From assembly GCA_024138025.1 (NCBI GenBank), contig JAMXBD010000367.1, positions 372,001 through 436,000 on the forward strand: a DNA stretch of 64,000 nucleotides. Reading direction: 5' to 3'. Positions 1-11,500 of the stretch are shown here, piece by piece (within the stretch, counting starts at the first letter, position 1; every line of letters begins with the position of its first letter). Made by a program: the position numbers and the translations under genes. This DNA comes from Combretum micranthum (Eukaryota; Streptophyta; Magnoliopsida; Myrtales; Combretaceae). The notes beneath the pieces are model-generated. The model was given only the letters and a program-made list of their open reading frames with translations, searched no databases and was not told the DNA's origin.

Positions 1-212
1 GTGTGAATTGTTTTTTATTAACATTTATCTGTATTAATACATACGATATATCGCATGTATAACTATAACCCACAACATATATTATATATAGAGTTTATAT
101 GTCCACGACAAGTCACAATTTTGATATTGTATATTGATAATTATTTTCAATTTGACCTTATTTAAGTAATTATAATTAATAATGACCCTAACAAAAATTT
201 ATTATTTTGTTT
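1..212. other. AT-rich flank, no gene
   Basis: There is no credible coding sequence here. It does not match the upstream half of the copia LTR found at the far end of the neighbouring element, so it lies outside that element or replaces the lost part of its 5' LTR. Confidence 0.5.
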
Positions 213-337
213 ATAATTAACCTCTATGCGGAATTCTATCTTGTACCACTTTCTACTCTCATCAATATAATACACTTTATTCTACTATCCTGTTTCTTGT
301 TCTCTAAACACATTCTTGTTTTTCACTATTGTTCACA
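213..337 (+). repeat. 5' LTR remnant of the copia element
   Basis: This matches the last ~125 bp of the 3' LTR at about 6767-6888 with few differences, ending in the same TTCACA. Upstream of about 213 the similarity stops, so the first half of the 250-bp LTR (U3 side) is missing. The primer-binding site follows directly. Confidence 0.85.
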
Positions 338-352
338 TGGTATCAAAGCAGG
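338..352 (+). promoter_or_regulatory. Primer-binding site (tRNA-Met type)
   Basis: TGGTATCAAAGCAGG follows the terminal CA of the 5' LTR. Plant copia elements typically use TGGTATCAGAGC, complementary to initiator tRNA-Met; one base of that core has changed here. Confidence 0.85.
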
Positions 353-745
353 TTGCATGCTCTATTGTGTTTTCTTCGTAATTGAGGTTATCCATGATTG
401 AATTAATCAGATTATGCGTTGCAATTGCATGTTAGAGTGCCAATTACACTTGTTGTTTGTGATTGAGTTTTGTTCTTGATTGGAGATTTTGAGTTTGGAT
501 TGTCAAAGTTCTTCATTTTTCAACAAAGTTGCTACAGTTGTTCGTGATATGTTTCACATTGCAGATGGTATTGTTCGTCTGTTTGTTCTTGAAGCTTTCA
601 GATTTCTTAACGTAGAGATTCTTTATCATTTTTTAAAATTTTCTTTTCTTCTTCAAGATTGGAGATTCTTGCATTCGTTTATTGCCAATATAGAGGTTAT
701 TTCTTTATGCATTGCTTTACTTGTGATTTCTTGAAGATAGTAAAC

Positions 746-3322
746 ATGAGCTTAAATTCACATGATACATCAAGTTTATTGGGAACTTTACCTTCTATTT
801 CAAATCCTTTACATATTTTGGGAACAAATAATTCTAGTGTGATGATAGAAAACTTAGTTATTAATGGAAACAATTATCTTGTTTAGGGTAGGTCGGTCAA
901 ATTAAGCTTAGCCTCTAAGATGAAAATTAGGTTTCTTTATGGATCCATTCTAAAACCTTTGGAAACTAATGTTATTGATTTGACACGTTAGAATATTGTT
1001 GATTCTATGGTAGGTCGTTGGATTATAAATTCCATGTCTTTCTAAAATTCCAAAAGTTTTCCTTTTGTTTAATTCGCAAAGCATTTATGGGATGAAATTA
1101 GAGATCAATTTGGAACTTCAAATATCCCATTGTTTTTCAATTGCAATATGAGATTTGTAATCTTAAACAAGAAAACATATATGTTAGTGAATCTTATAAC
1201 AAGTTGAAGCTATTGGAATGAATTAAGTCAAATGAATGTGTTGGTCCCAATAATAACCAGAGGGGGGGTGAATTGGTTATATAAGATAAAATTTTATCCT
1301 TTGAAAATTGATAAAATCACAACCTTGGTTAAACAAATCAAAAATGGCTTTTCAACTCTCTTGAAAACTAATAAATTTGATAAACAAAACTTTAGTGAAA
1401 ATGCGGAAGCAAACAAGTTTAATTCATATCACTTAATGTTAAGTTTAATCAAAAATAAAGTCTCAGATTTTAGTCTCTGAAATTGTCTCTGATTATCGAA
1501 AATACTTGCAATTAGTTTATGAACCAGTTTCTGATTTTACGTCATAATACAATTACTCAAGTAAATGTATACGAAATTTAAAAGAATAATATAGAGAGAG
1601 ATGCAAAGCTATATATAGTGGTTCCGCCTTGCGCGTACTCCACTCTTCCAGCACCAAGCCGGGGACCCGGTACTCCTCACCGGTATGTTCCACTATCTAA
1701 TAATTGAATCACGTTACAAGCTATCTTTTACCAAATACACTTTGGCTACAAATGCACTCAGCTGTCCTCCCTAGCTTTCCTCAAGCTATAATCAACTACT
1801 GAGCCTACTTGTAACACTCAAACTCACTTAAAATTAAATCACGAATCAAGTTGAGGAATAAGAATAAAATTTCCTCTTAGGTATTTTGTACAAAATAAGC
1901 ACGGTTATTCAGCTTTGTAAATAGCCTTTCTAATATTTGCTTGTTCAGAAAAGAATAGTTGCTCATATCTTTTGTTTTCTTCATTCTCTCGAGCTTATAA
2001 TGTACTTCAAAAAATCAAACGGCTAGTGACTGAATAGTCCTGATTCTTTGCATCTTTTTTGCACAAAATCTGGTCTTCTTTTCCACGGTTATTGCACTTT
2101 GATCTCCTTTGGATATAGATGAATTTTATTCATCTAGTTATACTGAAAATCTGGCATAAATCTCGGAAGATCTTAATCTTCTCCTGACTTCAATTTGAAT
2201 TACGCTGAAAATATCCCATGAAAATAGTTGAGATAATCCTCTGATATTTGAGGTATTCGTAACAAAAGAATTAAAGATGTTTTGGATAATTTTATCCCCA
2301 TGGTAAGATCTCGTGAAGTAGACTTTCCAAGTATATGTTCTCGCGAGACTTCAAATTTCTCCAAAATGGTACTTAACTCAACTAACTTAAATCCCCTTTG
2401 GATAGTTGAACCAACTTGTGGAACATAATTGAATGCATTGTCCAAATACATCCACTTTGGTGCTAGGTCTTCAAAATATATGAAAAATTTGAAAAATACT
2501 TGTTGTTCAGAGTTATCCATAAATGCCCTCTGATTATTCTTCTGAATACTCTGGTTCATTCACAAGTCATAACATAATCTTCCTTCTGAATTACGTTCTG
2601 AGTAAGAATTGCCTTCTGAATTCCCTTCTGATATTAATTCTTTGCGTATTACCAAAAACTCTTTCTGAAATTCTTTCTGATTTCAAATCATTCTCTGAAA
2701 TTCGTTCTGATAAGCTCTAATATATACTGTATCTAAACACTGCACACTTGTTAAATAGTTAGAAACATTTGGGTCTTTTTGTTATCATTAAAATCATTAT
2801 TGAGAGAAACTAATAGAATGTAATACCTCAATGCTCTTGTGGAAGGCTTTAACATTACACATGTGATTTAGGTATATGTTTATTGGAGTTTGATTCAAAT
2901 ATGAAGCTTGTGCAATTTTGATGGGTTTGAATGAGAATTAAGGAGGTGTGTGTTGCCAAACTCTTTCAACGAAACCCATGCCAAGTGTTGGCAAAGCTTT
3001 CTATCTTGCTCAACAAATAGAGAAGCAAAAGTAAATTACGTCAATTCTTGGTGAAAGTTTCAAAGTTGCGGTTTTTGATGTGAAGGGTAGTGTAATGAAT
3101 GATGATCAAAGGAAGGGTAGGAAGTTTTTTTGTCAACATTGTAAGGCAAAGGGGCATATTAAAGATAATTATTTGCAACTCATAGGATATCTGGAGTGGT
3201 ACAAAGGAAAGAAATTTATGAAACCCAAGCATGGCGATGTAGTTAATAACATATGTTTATCTTTTGATGCGAGAAATACATGTTTTGAAACTCCGGTTGA
3301 TCAACTTTGTCATGTTGAATAA
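746..3322 (+). pseudogene. copia gag pseudogene, split by a nested insertion
   Basis: The gag reading starts at the ATG at 746 and reaches the N-terminal LVINGNNYLV motif, followed by a stop where the usual Trp would be. UBN2-like gag sequence continues to about 1238, breaks at the nested element, and resumes at 2816 with the IPQCSCG motif typical of this gag class. A zinc knuckle follows at 3131-3172, with pattern C-x2-C-x4-H-x4-Y: the last zinc-binding Cys has become Tyr (3170-3172). There are several in-frame stops. In a live element this protein would form the virus-like particle. Confidence 0.85.
1239..2815 (+). mobile_element. Nested TG...-type insertion (probable solo LTR) in copia gag
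   Basis: This 1577-bp non-coding insertion begins TGTTGGTCCC and is flanked by the 5-bp direct repeat GAATG (1234-1238 and 2816-2820). Removing it restores the gag sequence around the repeat, so both ends are well defined. The right end reads GAAACTAATA. This matches the inverse of the left end (GGGACCAACA) if only C-to-T and G-to-A changes are allowed, the pattern expected from decay of methylated cytosines. Short inverted termini and a 5-bp duplication fit a solo LTR. The superfamily is not established. A relative is visible at about 23.29-24.95 kb, sharing the block around TCCACTCTTCCAG. Confidence 0.72.
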
Positions 3323-3479
3323 CAAGTTATGAGCCAATGTGAAGGGAATCGAGTTGATTCAATATGCTACAAAATGTTTGCATGGAAGTCATGCGTATCA
3401 TGCAATCAAAGGCAGCTAAAATTCTTCATGGGATGGTGATTGTTCTAATGGTATGGCTAGAAATGTTATCTTTGCTGAT

Positions 3480-6400
3480 ATCTCTAATCATAAACTTGGA
3501 ATTAATTCTTTAGATAATTGTGTGAATTCTTGGATATTGGCCATAGGTGCTACAAATCATATGACTTGTTATCTCTCCATTTTAATCAAACACATGACCT
3601 AGAAGAACCATTAAAAGTTAAACGACTAATGGTTCTTATATGTGTGTTAACAAAGTTAGACATGTTCATTTAACACCAACTACTATCTTACATAATATCT
3701 TTTACATTCCTTTGTTCAAACAAAATTTACTATCAATTTCTAGCCAACTGCACTTCGGTTATATACACGCCATATTTGACAAAACCTCATGTATTTTGCA
3801 GGACCTAAAAACTAAACAACTATTGGCATCGAGACAAATGGTGAATGGATTATATGTACTAAAGTCAAGTGGAGTTGTTTCTCATGATATGTTAGTAGAT
3901 AATGGTTTGTATTGTCATCAAATTTCTCTATTTGATGACAAACTTCTTTTATTACATGTTTATTTAGGACATAGTTCCATTTCTAAACTTTGTCACTTGA
4001 ATGATTATAAATCTTGTAACTTTGATAACTTCATTTGTCATGCTTGTTAAAAAGCTAAATTTCACCATCTTCTTTTTTATAGAAATTTGAGTCTTCTTTT
4101 AATCTCCTTTTGATCTTCATCTATTGATATTGATATTTAGGGTCTATATCATGTTAAGTCTATTACACACGTGAGATGCTTTATGATTATTGTTGATTAT
4201 TACACCAAGTGTACTTGAACATTTATGTTTGTTTTCTAAGGTGAGGTGTGCATTACTATCAAGCACTTCTTAGCATATGTGAAGAGTCATTTTGATGCTA
4301 CTCCTAAGTTTGTGCACACAAATAATCCTATGGAATTTTTGTCCGAAGAATATAGTTCAATTTTCAAAGATGCTAAGATTGTACATCAAAAGGCTATAGT
4401 ATATATTGCTAAACAAAATGAGAGTGTTGAAAGAAACTATAAGCATTTTATGGATACTTGTAGAGTTATCATGATTCATGCTTCTTTCCCTAAGGAGTTA
4501 TGGAGTAAATGTGTTCTTGTTGCAACTTACTTGATTTATAGAATACCTATGGAAAGCATTGGTTGGATATATCCATATGAGAAGTTGTTTGTAATTGCAC
4601 GTACATATGATCACTTGAGAATCATTGGATGTTTATGTGATATTTCAAAATTGCTAATGCCACATGACAAGTTTGAATCATGTGGTATTAAATGTGTATT
4701 GTTAGGTTATGCTAATGATACGAAAGGATATACAGTCTATGACTTGGTGAACAAATATATTATTGTATATTGCGATGTAGAATTCTTTGAATCTTATTTT
4801 CCTTTTTAAGAATCTACTTCTCTTAGTCATACACGTGTCTCATCCACCAATATCTATTGGTGATGATCTCTTGTCTATTCCAAATCATGATGCTCCATAA
4901 GTTGTTAAAGAATTTACTAATCATTCCGATGATCAAGGTCAAGTGCACAAGTGTACTAGAATGTGCAAGATTCTACAATGGCTTGATGACTTTATGCATA
5001 TGGTACATCACTATATTGATACTAATACTTTACCTTCTTTGCCATCTACTAACCAATATCCCTTCCTTGATATTTCTATGTTTTCTATATTTCCTCATGA
5101 TTTTGTAACATCTTTGGCTAATGTGTTACTCGTATAAGAACCATGCAATTATATTAAGGCTTCTAAGACCAAGGAATAGCAAGATGCTATGCAAAAAGAG
5201 TTGGATGCCTTAGAGGCTACTGAAACATGAGAGCTTACTAAGTTGCTTAAAGGCAAGAAGGTTGTGGTTGCAAATGGGTCTATAAGATCAAAATATAGAC
5301 TAGATGGCTCTATTGAGAGATACAAAGTTGGACTTGTGGCTAAAGGCTTCACACAAATTGAAGATATTAATTGTCATGATACATTTTCACTTGTGGCTAA
5401 ATTAAGTATGGTTTGAGTTATTTTAGCTATAGCAACTAGATGTAGTTGGCCTTTGCATCAGGTAGATATTAATAATGCATTCTTACATGGGCATTTGGAT
5501 GAAGAAGTTCATATGAAAATACATGATGACTATATGGATGCAAAGTCTAATCAAGAATGTCAATTACAGAAATCTCTTTATTGATTCAAGCAAGCTTCAG
5601 GGCTATAGAATATTGAGATATCTAGATTCTTTATTTCTCTTGGATTCACACAATCTCTACATGATCATTTATTGCTTGTACATCATGGATCAGTTGGTTA
5701 CATTTTCATTCTTCTATATGTTGATTATAACTTCACATGTGGATTTTATTGACGAAATTAAGTGACACTTACATGATGAATTTACTATTAAAGATCTTAG
5801 ATTAGCACGTTTCTTCCTTGGTTTGGAGATATGTTTATTTACTAGTGGTATTTAATCAAAGGAAGTTTATAGTTGATGTATTGGATGATGCAAATTTGAC
5901 TAAAGCTAAGGCAGCTGATTTTCTTCTGTCATTACGTTTAATGTTAGACAATACTTCAGATTCCGGCGAGATACTTGATGATCCATCATTTTATCAATGC
6001 TTGGTTAGCAAGCTATTGTATATCAAACTCACAAGGTTTGATATTGCATTTTCCATTACACGTTTAAGTTAGTTTATGTCTTAGCCACGCTTAGCTCATA
6101 TTCAAGCTCTGTTTTGTTTGCTTCATTATTTGAAAGGTACATTATCACTTGGTTTATTTATACGTCATCAAACTCTTTTGACTTACATGGATTTTCATAT
6201 GTGAATAGGGGATCTTCATCAATTGATAGAAAGTCTATCATAGGTTATCATATTTTTCTAGGCAATGCATTGGTTCTTTAAAGCCTAAGAAACTGTCAAT
6301 TGTATCTACTTCTACTACAAAAGCCGAGTATTGTGCATTAGCAGCTATTACTAAAGAATTATTGTTGATCTTAAAGCAAATGTTATATTACCTACTACAC

Positions 6401-6610
6401 TTGATTGTGATAACAAGTCGACCTGGTTAATTGCTAATAACCTTTGTCTACATGAGCATACAAAACACATAAACATTGATTTCATTTTGTAAGAGATCAA
6501 ATTACGTGAGGTTTTCTTACGCTAGTTTATATCTCAAGTAAAGATTGCCAATGTTTTCACCAAAAGTCTTAATTCTATTAGACATCATGGGTTTTGTGTG
6601 GCAAGTTGGA
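3480..6610 (+). pseudogene. copia pol pseudogene (protease, integrase, RT, RNase H)
   Basis: The remains of the copia polyprotein can be read in shifting frames. The protease motif, normally D-S/T-G-A, reads AIGATNHM at 3540-3563, so the catalytic Asp is lost. A GAG-pre-integrase segment lies at 3640-4050. The integrase core begins near 4131 and continues through 4246-4809; the second catalytic Asp has become Asn (4321-4323), while the Glu in the QNxxVER motif remains. RT runs from about 5150, with HQVDINNAFLHG intact, but the YxDD box reads YVDY (5717-5728). RNase H and the TKHINID motif follow to about 6600. Catalytic loss in three enzymes makes this non-functional. Confidence 0.88.
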
Positions 6611-6638
6611 CCTTCAAGTAGCTCTAACCCGTGTGGGG

Positions 6639-6888
6639 TGTGCGAAAATATCAGCTTGTATGATAGTCTATTTATTTAACATGTATCAATTTTGTATTTG
6701 TACATGTGTATGCTAATTGTACATAGTTATAGAAGTAGTCAGTCTATAAATAGTTAGTAGGTTTACTATTAACCTCTATGTGGAATTCTATCTTGTGCCA
6801 TTTTCTACTCTCATCAATACATACATTTTATTATGTTATCTTGTTTCTTGTTTTCTAAACACATTCTTGTTTTTCACAATAGTTCACA
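6639..6888 (+). repeat. 3' LTR of the copia element
   Basis: A 250-bp LTR starting TGTGCGAAAA just after the polypurine tract GTGTGGGG (6631-6638) and ending TTCACA. Its 3' half matches 213-337. It is the only copy with an intact U3 side. Confidence 0.82.
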
Positions 6889-8200
6889 AATAGTAATGAT
6901 TATATTTCGAGTTTTTTTTTAAATAGCTTATTTCCATATAAAATACATTAATTTTTTAAGTCAATTTAATTGAAGTGAAGGGATATACTGACTCAAGTGA
7001 TATAAGTAATAAGATAAATATTAAATTTAGTATCTAAAAATTGCACAAAATTTTAATTTTCTACCTAAACTTTAAAATGATCAATTTAATACTAAGTTTT
7101 TGTAACTATTTTTACTACCTCATTAGTATTTAAACTTATTAATGTTATACAAAAGTATAACACATGTTTACCAATTCTACAAAAGAAATTTATCTAAATA
7201 CAAATTACATAATTTTAATTACCAAAATACCAATAAAAATTTACATATAACACATGCTATTTTGGTTTTAACCAAAAAACCATATCTTTAATATGCAATT
7301 TTAAATTTTTTGTAGATTACAAAATCACATGTTTACTATAAGTAAAAAATAAAATCACATATTAAATGGAAAGTTTCACTATTTTCACAAAAATCACGTA
7401 AAAGAATACAACATTCATAAAAAAAAAAAAAAAGTAAAATCACAAATACATGTGATTTTATATCAATATTGGATCATTATTTTTATATAATTGGCCATTA
7501 TACAAATAATTTTCTAAAGCATCGGTAAACTAATGATTTTTTCTTTTATATGGTGTTAAAAGAAGTAGCAAAGATTCACTAATAGATTGACTCTTCCATG
7601 CTAACAAATAAAACAAATGGTGTTTTCTTTACTGTGCAATGGACATGAAAACTTTAATTCAAACTAATTAACCTACACCCATATATGTACGGTAGAATCA
7701 TAGATGTCCTTGTCACACTTTTTTTTTTTTTTTGTGTCCTTAATCCACCACATCAAACATGGAATGCACTCAATCTAGTCTATTTAGTTTGTCTTATTAT
7801 GATTACTTTGACATTTTAATTTTACCCTTTTTTAATAAACTGATTGAAAAACAATATAAATGAAAAACATACATTTTTTATAAAAAACAAATCAAATAGA
7901 TCTGATATAAATAAAATATAGATACATATCAAATACAGATAAGATATAGATAAAAATCAAACAATCCAAATGGACTCTTAATAGATATTAGGTTATACCA
8001 AATCTCATCCATATAATGCTAGATCAAACTCATGGTTTATATATAATCTACAAAACTGTGTTTAAAAATTCGTTAATCAAAATACCAATGATCTTGTAAC
8101 CCAGTGACATCTCTCTATCTCTCAAGTGAAAGATATCAAGTCCGATTCCTCCTTCCTCATTATAATAGGAAAAAAAAAAAAAAAGAGAATCCATTAATCA
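6889..8200. other. AT-rich intergenic DNA
   Basis: No coding sequence is seen. It contains poly-A/T runs and, at about 7840-7985, a short dispersed-repeat copy (listed separately). It separates the copia element from the 3' end of the SAP/CCCH gene. Confidence 0.6.
7840..7985. repeat. Short dispersed repeat, MITE-like copy 1
   Basis: An AT-rich segment with repeated ATATAGATA/ATACAGATA-type words, ending in CCAAATGGACTCTT. Related segments with the same wording and a similar end occur at about 24.13-24.31 kb, 29.58-29.72 kb and 45.77-45.93 kb. A terminal motif like GGGTCTGTTTGG is shared. I infer a non-autonomous inverted-repeat element; the boundaries are approximate. Confidence 0.4.
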
Positions 8201-8581
8201 TTGAAGGGAAAAAACAAACAAACAAACAAACCTTGTATGGTAAAAATGTAAAGAGATGTATAATGTAGCTCTTGCAATAATAGGATTGCAAATTTGTGCA
8301 TAAAAGATTGGCATTTGCAACCTCGTTAAACAACTCGAGGTTGTTTTGGGTTTATCACATAAATTTTGTAATTCGACATCACATTTGCTTGTCCTGCCAC
8401 ATTGATGAATGAAAGATCGATCCACTCAATCGCTAGGAGACTCGTCATGAAACGAATAATTCTCCAGCCACCGATGTCACGTTTCAGCATACAAGGGACG
8501 TGAAGAACTGAAAGTAAACAGTACAACTCTGTGATAATACCCAATAGTGCTGTTCACGGTTGCCATCCAGCAATACGGCAC
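8201..8581 (-). other. Probable 3' UTR of the SAP/CCCH gene
   Basis: This stretch lies just beyond the stop codon of the zinc-finger gene (stop at 8582-8584, minus strand). The ORFs in it match no known family. Its position suggests 3' untranslated sequence; the polyadenylation site cannot be placed. Confidence 0.4.
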
Positions 8582-11500
8582 CTACTTCATCTTAGGATCA
8601 TGCAAGAATTTGCAGTTGTCTCCAAATTTGCATCTTCCTTGAAGATAATACCGACATACTTGCTGCTCTAGTCCTGCCCGTGCAACCCCCATTGATATTT
8701 TTGTGGACCAGTTTACACTTGCTAATGGTTGCCTATTATGAGCCATGTGTGATGAAAACCTGTTTGATGCATGCCCCTGTTGATTACTGTTGAAACTGCT
8801 TTCATGGCTCGAACTTTCCTTGTAACTATTGTGTATAACTTCCTTTGGTGCATTTGAGTATTTTTTGAAGGAATATGCCTGATTTCTAGGATGGAAGCCC
8901 AGGGAGGAACTTATGCTGTGTGGATGCTGAAACGCATGCTCTAATGCTCCATTTTCTGAATGAGAACTCGGCTTGCCTATGCTAACAACACAATCTGATG
9001 GTTGATGGTTGTATTTCATCATTTCTGAGTAATCTGAAAACACCAGTTGGCTAGTGCTTGGCTCTTCTTTACTAGCTCCTCTTCCAGGTTTTCCTTTCTT
9101 CAATTTGGTACTTGGCCGAGCTAGGTTTGTCTTGAGCTTCTTTTTTCTAACAAGTCCAAGAAGTGGCCAAGTTAAGTGAGTAAAATCTTTAACATGCATT
9201 AAGAAATGTAGTTGAGCATCTATATGTGCAGCATAATACAAAAAGTGTTGTACCTGTTTTCTCGCAACTTTTTCCTCCTTTCCTTCTCCTGAATGCGCGC
9301 TTCCCTATCAGATCTTGCCAACAAGCCCCTTGAATGCTTTTCCATCAAAACCTCTTTTCTTTTAACCTCATCTTCCCACCTCTGATATAAAGAGTGCATC
9401 CACGGATATGAATCACATATAAGACTGGGTACAAAATAGAAGGGGAGTTTATTGCTGATTAATAACCTGTCTCATGGTGTTGAATCTGTAAAGGTTTCTC
9501 CCTTTAATTAGGAGTGGATAAAGGGCGGTAGTGGTTTTTCTCCTCTGCTCCAGAGAACTTCTATCTGACCAGCCCACCATAAAGAAGATGACAGAAAGAA
9601 TGCAAAAAGTTAAATTGATACATGCACATTTTTTATTGCTCTACAATTAAACATTTTCATGTTCAGCTCATGAAGAAAGAAAAGGAAGGGAAAATGCATT
9701 ACAGTTAGCTATTACGTAGAATTGCACATCTTATCTGGAAGCATTTTAACTAAGCACTTTGCTACCTCCAGAATTTCAGTGTCATAATTCCTATTGTCTA
9801 AGAGGCAAGTTGCACATATAAATTTGCCAAGATGCTTCTGATGAAACTTTGCCTCAAAAGTAGGAAGAAGCTACCCACACTATGTTGCATTCAAAATTGC
9901 ATTTATGAGACACACATGTATGCCCACATATATATAACATATATGATCCGGAAAAGAAATATGATAATGAGTACAGAATTTTTAGACTGCAATCAATAAG
10001 CCAGCTTCTGCCATCAAAATGAAATGCTTGCAGCCAATAGGAAAATGTTTAGCAAGAAAATTTGCATATGTTTTTCGGTTAAATAATTCGCATATGTTTT
10101 TCCCAAGACTACAAAGCCAAGACTCACTGTGAAAGTATGTTGTTGCTTAGCAGCTCCATAACTTTCTTTCACGATGCGACCGGCACAACAATTCTCTTTC
10201 CACATGGAGGACCGGTAGCACTTCGAGAAGCTATATTGAACCTAGAAACATGAACAGAAAACAGGATTCTGTCTGAAGCACTGTCCAAAAGGATTCTAAA
10301 CTCTATAGTTAATGCATGAGATATTACTTCAAATTAACATAAATTTGATAGCTCATTCAATCAAACACCCTCTTCCCCCACCCCCAAACCCCAATCACCA
10401 CACCAACCCCAGCACACCCCGCCCAATGCACCAAAAAAAAAAAAAAAAGGCGACCTTTAAATGATTAGTCTGTGAGACAGCGACCTTTAAATGATTAGTC
10501 TGTGAGACACAGCACTGATATTATTACAGATCGGTATTTTGTTTGCTTGGGTGTTTCAAAGCATCCTTTGAAAATATGATTCCAATAGTGTTGCTGCAGA
10601 ATCTTAAAAAGAAGGTTGCTCTAACTACGTTCTTGATTTTCCATTAAAAACCACTTCAGAGATTCGCTAATTCAAGCCTCAAATGACATCAAAAAGCAAA
10701 AGAACTTGCAACTTTATTTATTTTTTTTTTAATTATCCTTGGGATAGTACATTTACAAGAAGACGATGCATGTGTTATCATCTCACAACCTTCAAGCATC
10801 CCTAGAAAATTTAGGGATATGTATAATATATATATATGTAGAGAGAGAGAGAGAGAAGAAAAGGGGAAAAAATAAATACTGTGGGAGATTCCTGGATGGA
10901 AAAAACTTACAAATCATAAACATTCTGTTCAAACATTACAATGTCCCCAATGCATGCATCCCCTGCATAAACCACACCATATTGATAAAATAGCAAAAGG
11001 GATGGATTACATTATTCATACATAATGCGACTACGAATTCAAAAGTTGGTGGCTCTTGTGGCCTTTTTGATGGATGGAAAACGTGCACTAACATTGTGTA
11101 AGACCCTTTCACATACTTTTATTAAATCACAAGTCACAATCTCTTATCACTCTGAGATATTGATATCCAGAGACCTCCAAGCTCGTGCAATTCATCATCC
11201 CAAAATTTTAGTTAACCAGTTATCATATTAAAAAGTATTTACCTTTGCACTTCAATACAAAGCTAGATACAGGGTATTTCCTCTCCCCTCTTCCATTTAA
11301 TATCCTAAAAAGAATTCAAATGTGAACATTTAATACCAATGTGTTATTATCTAGCAATCATTTAGAAAGGAATGTTAACTTACTCTCTGTGTTCCTTTAT
11401 GCGCTGAATAAGGGTTTCCTTATTCCCTGTCAATCTCAGTCCATTTTTCCTCAAATAAACTTTACATTGATCTACTTTCAGTTTGTCAAGTTTTCCAGCT

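Larger units (their letters stand above)
213..6888 (+). mobile_element. Decayed Ty1/copia LTR retrotransposon
   Basis: A full-length but dead copia element. In order it has a 5' LTR remnant (213-337), a tRNA-Met type primer-binding site (338-352), gag, protease, integrase, reverse transcriptase and RNase H remnants, a G-rich polypurine tract (6631-6638), and a 3' LTR (6639-6888). Integrase before RT is the copia gene order. The gag start resembles the class with a GNNY motif followed by the UBN2 domain. Every domain carries stops or frame changes, so no functional polyprotein can be made. A separate 1.58-kb element has inserted into gag (1239-2815). No target-site duplication can be read because the 5' LTR is truncated. 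Confidence 0.93.
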
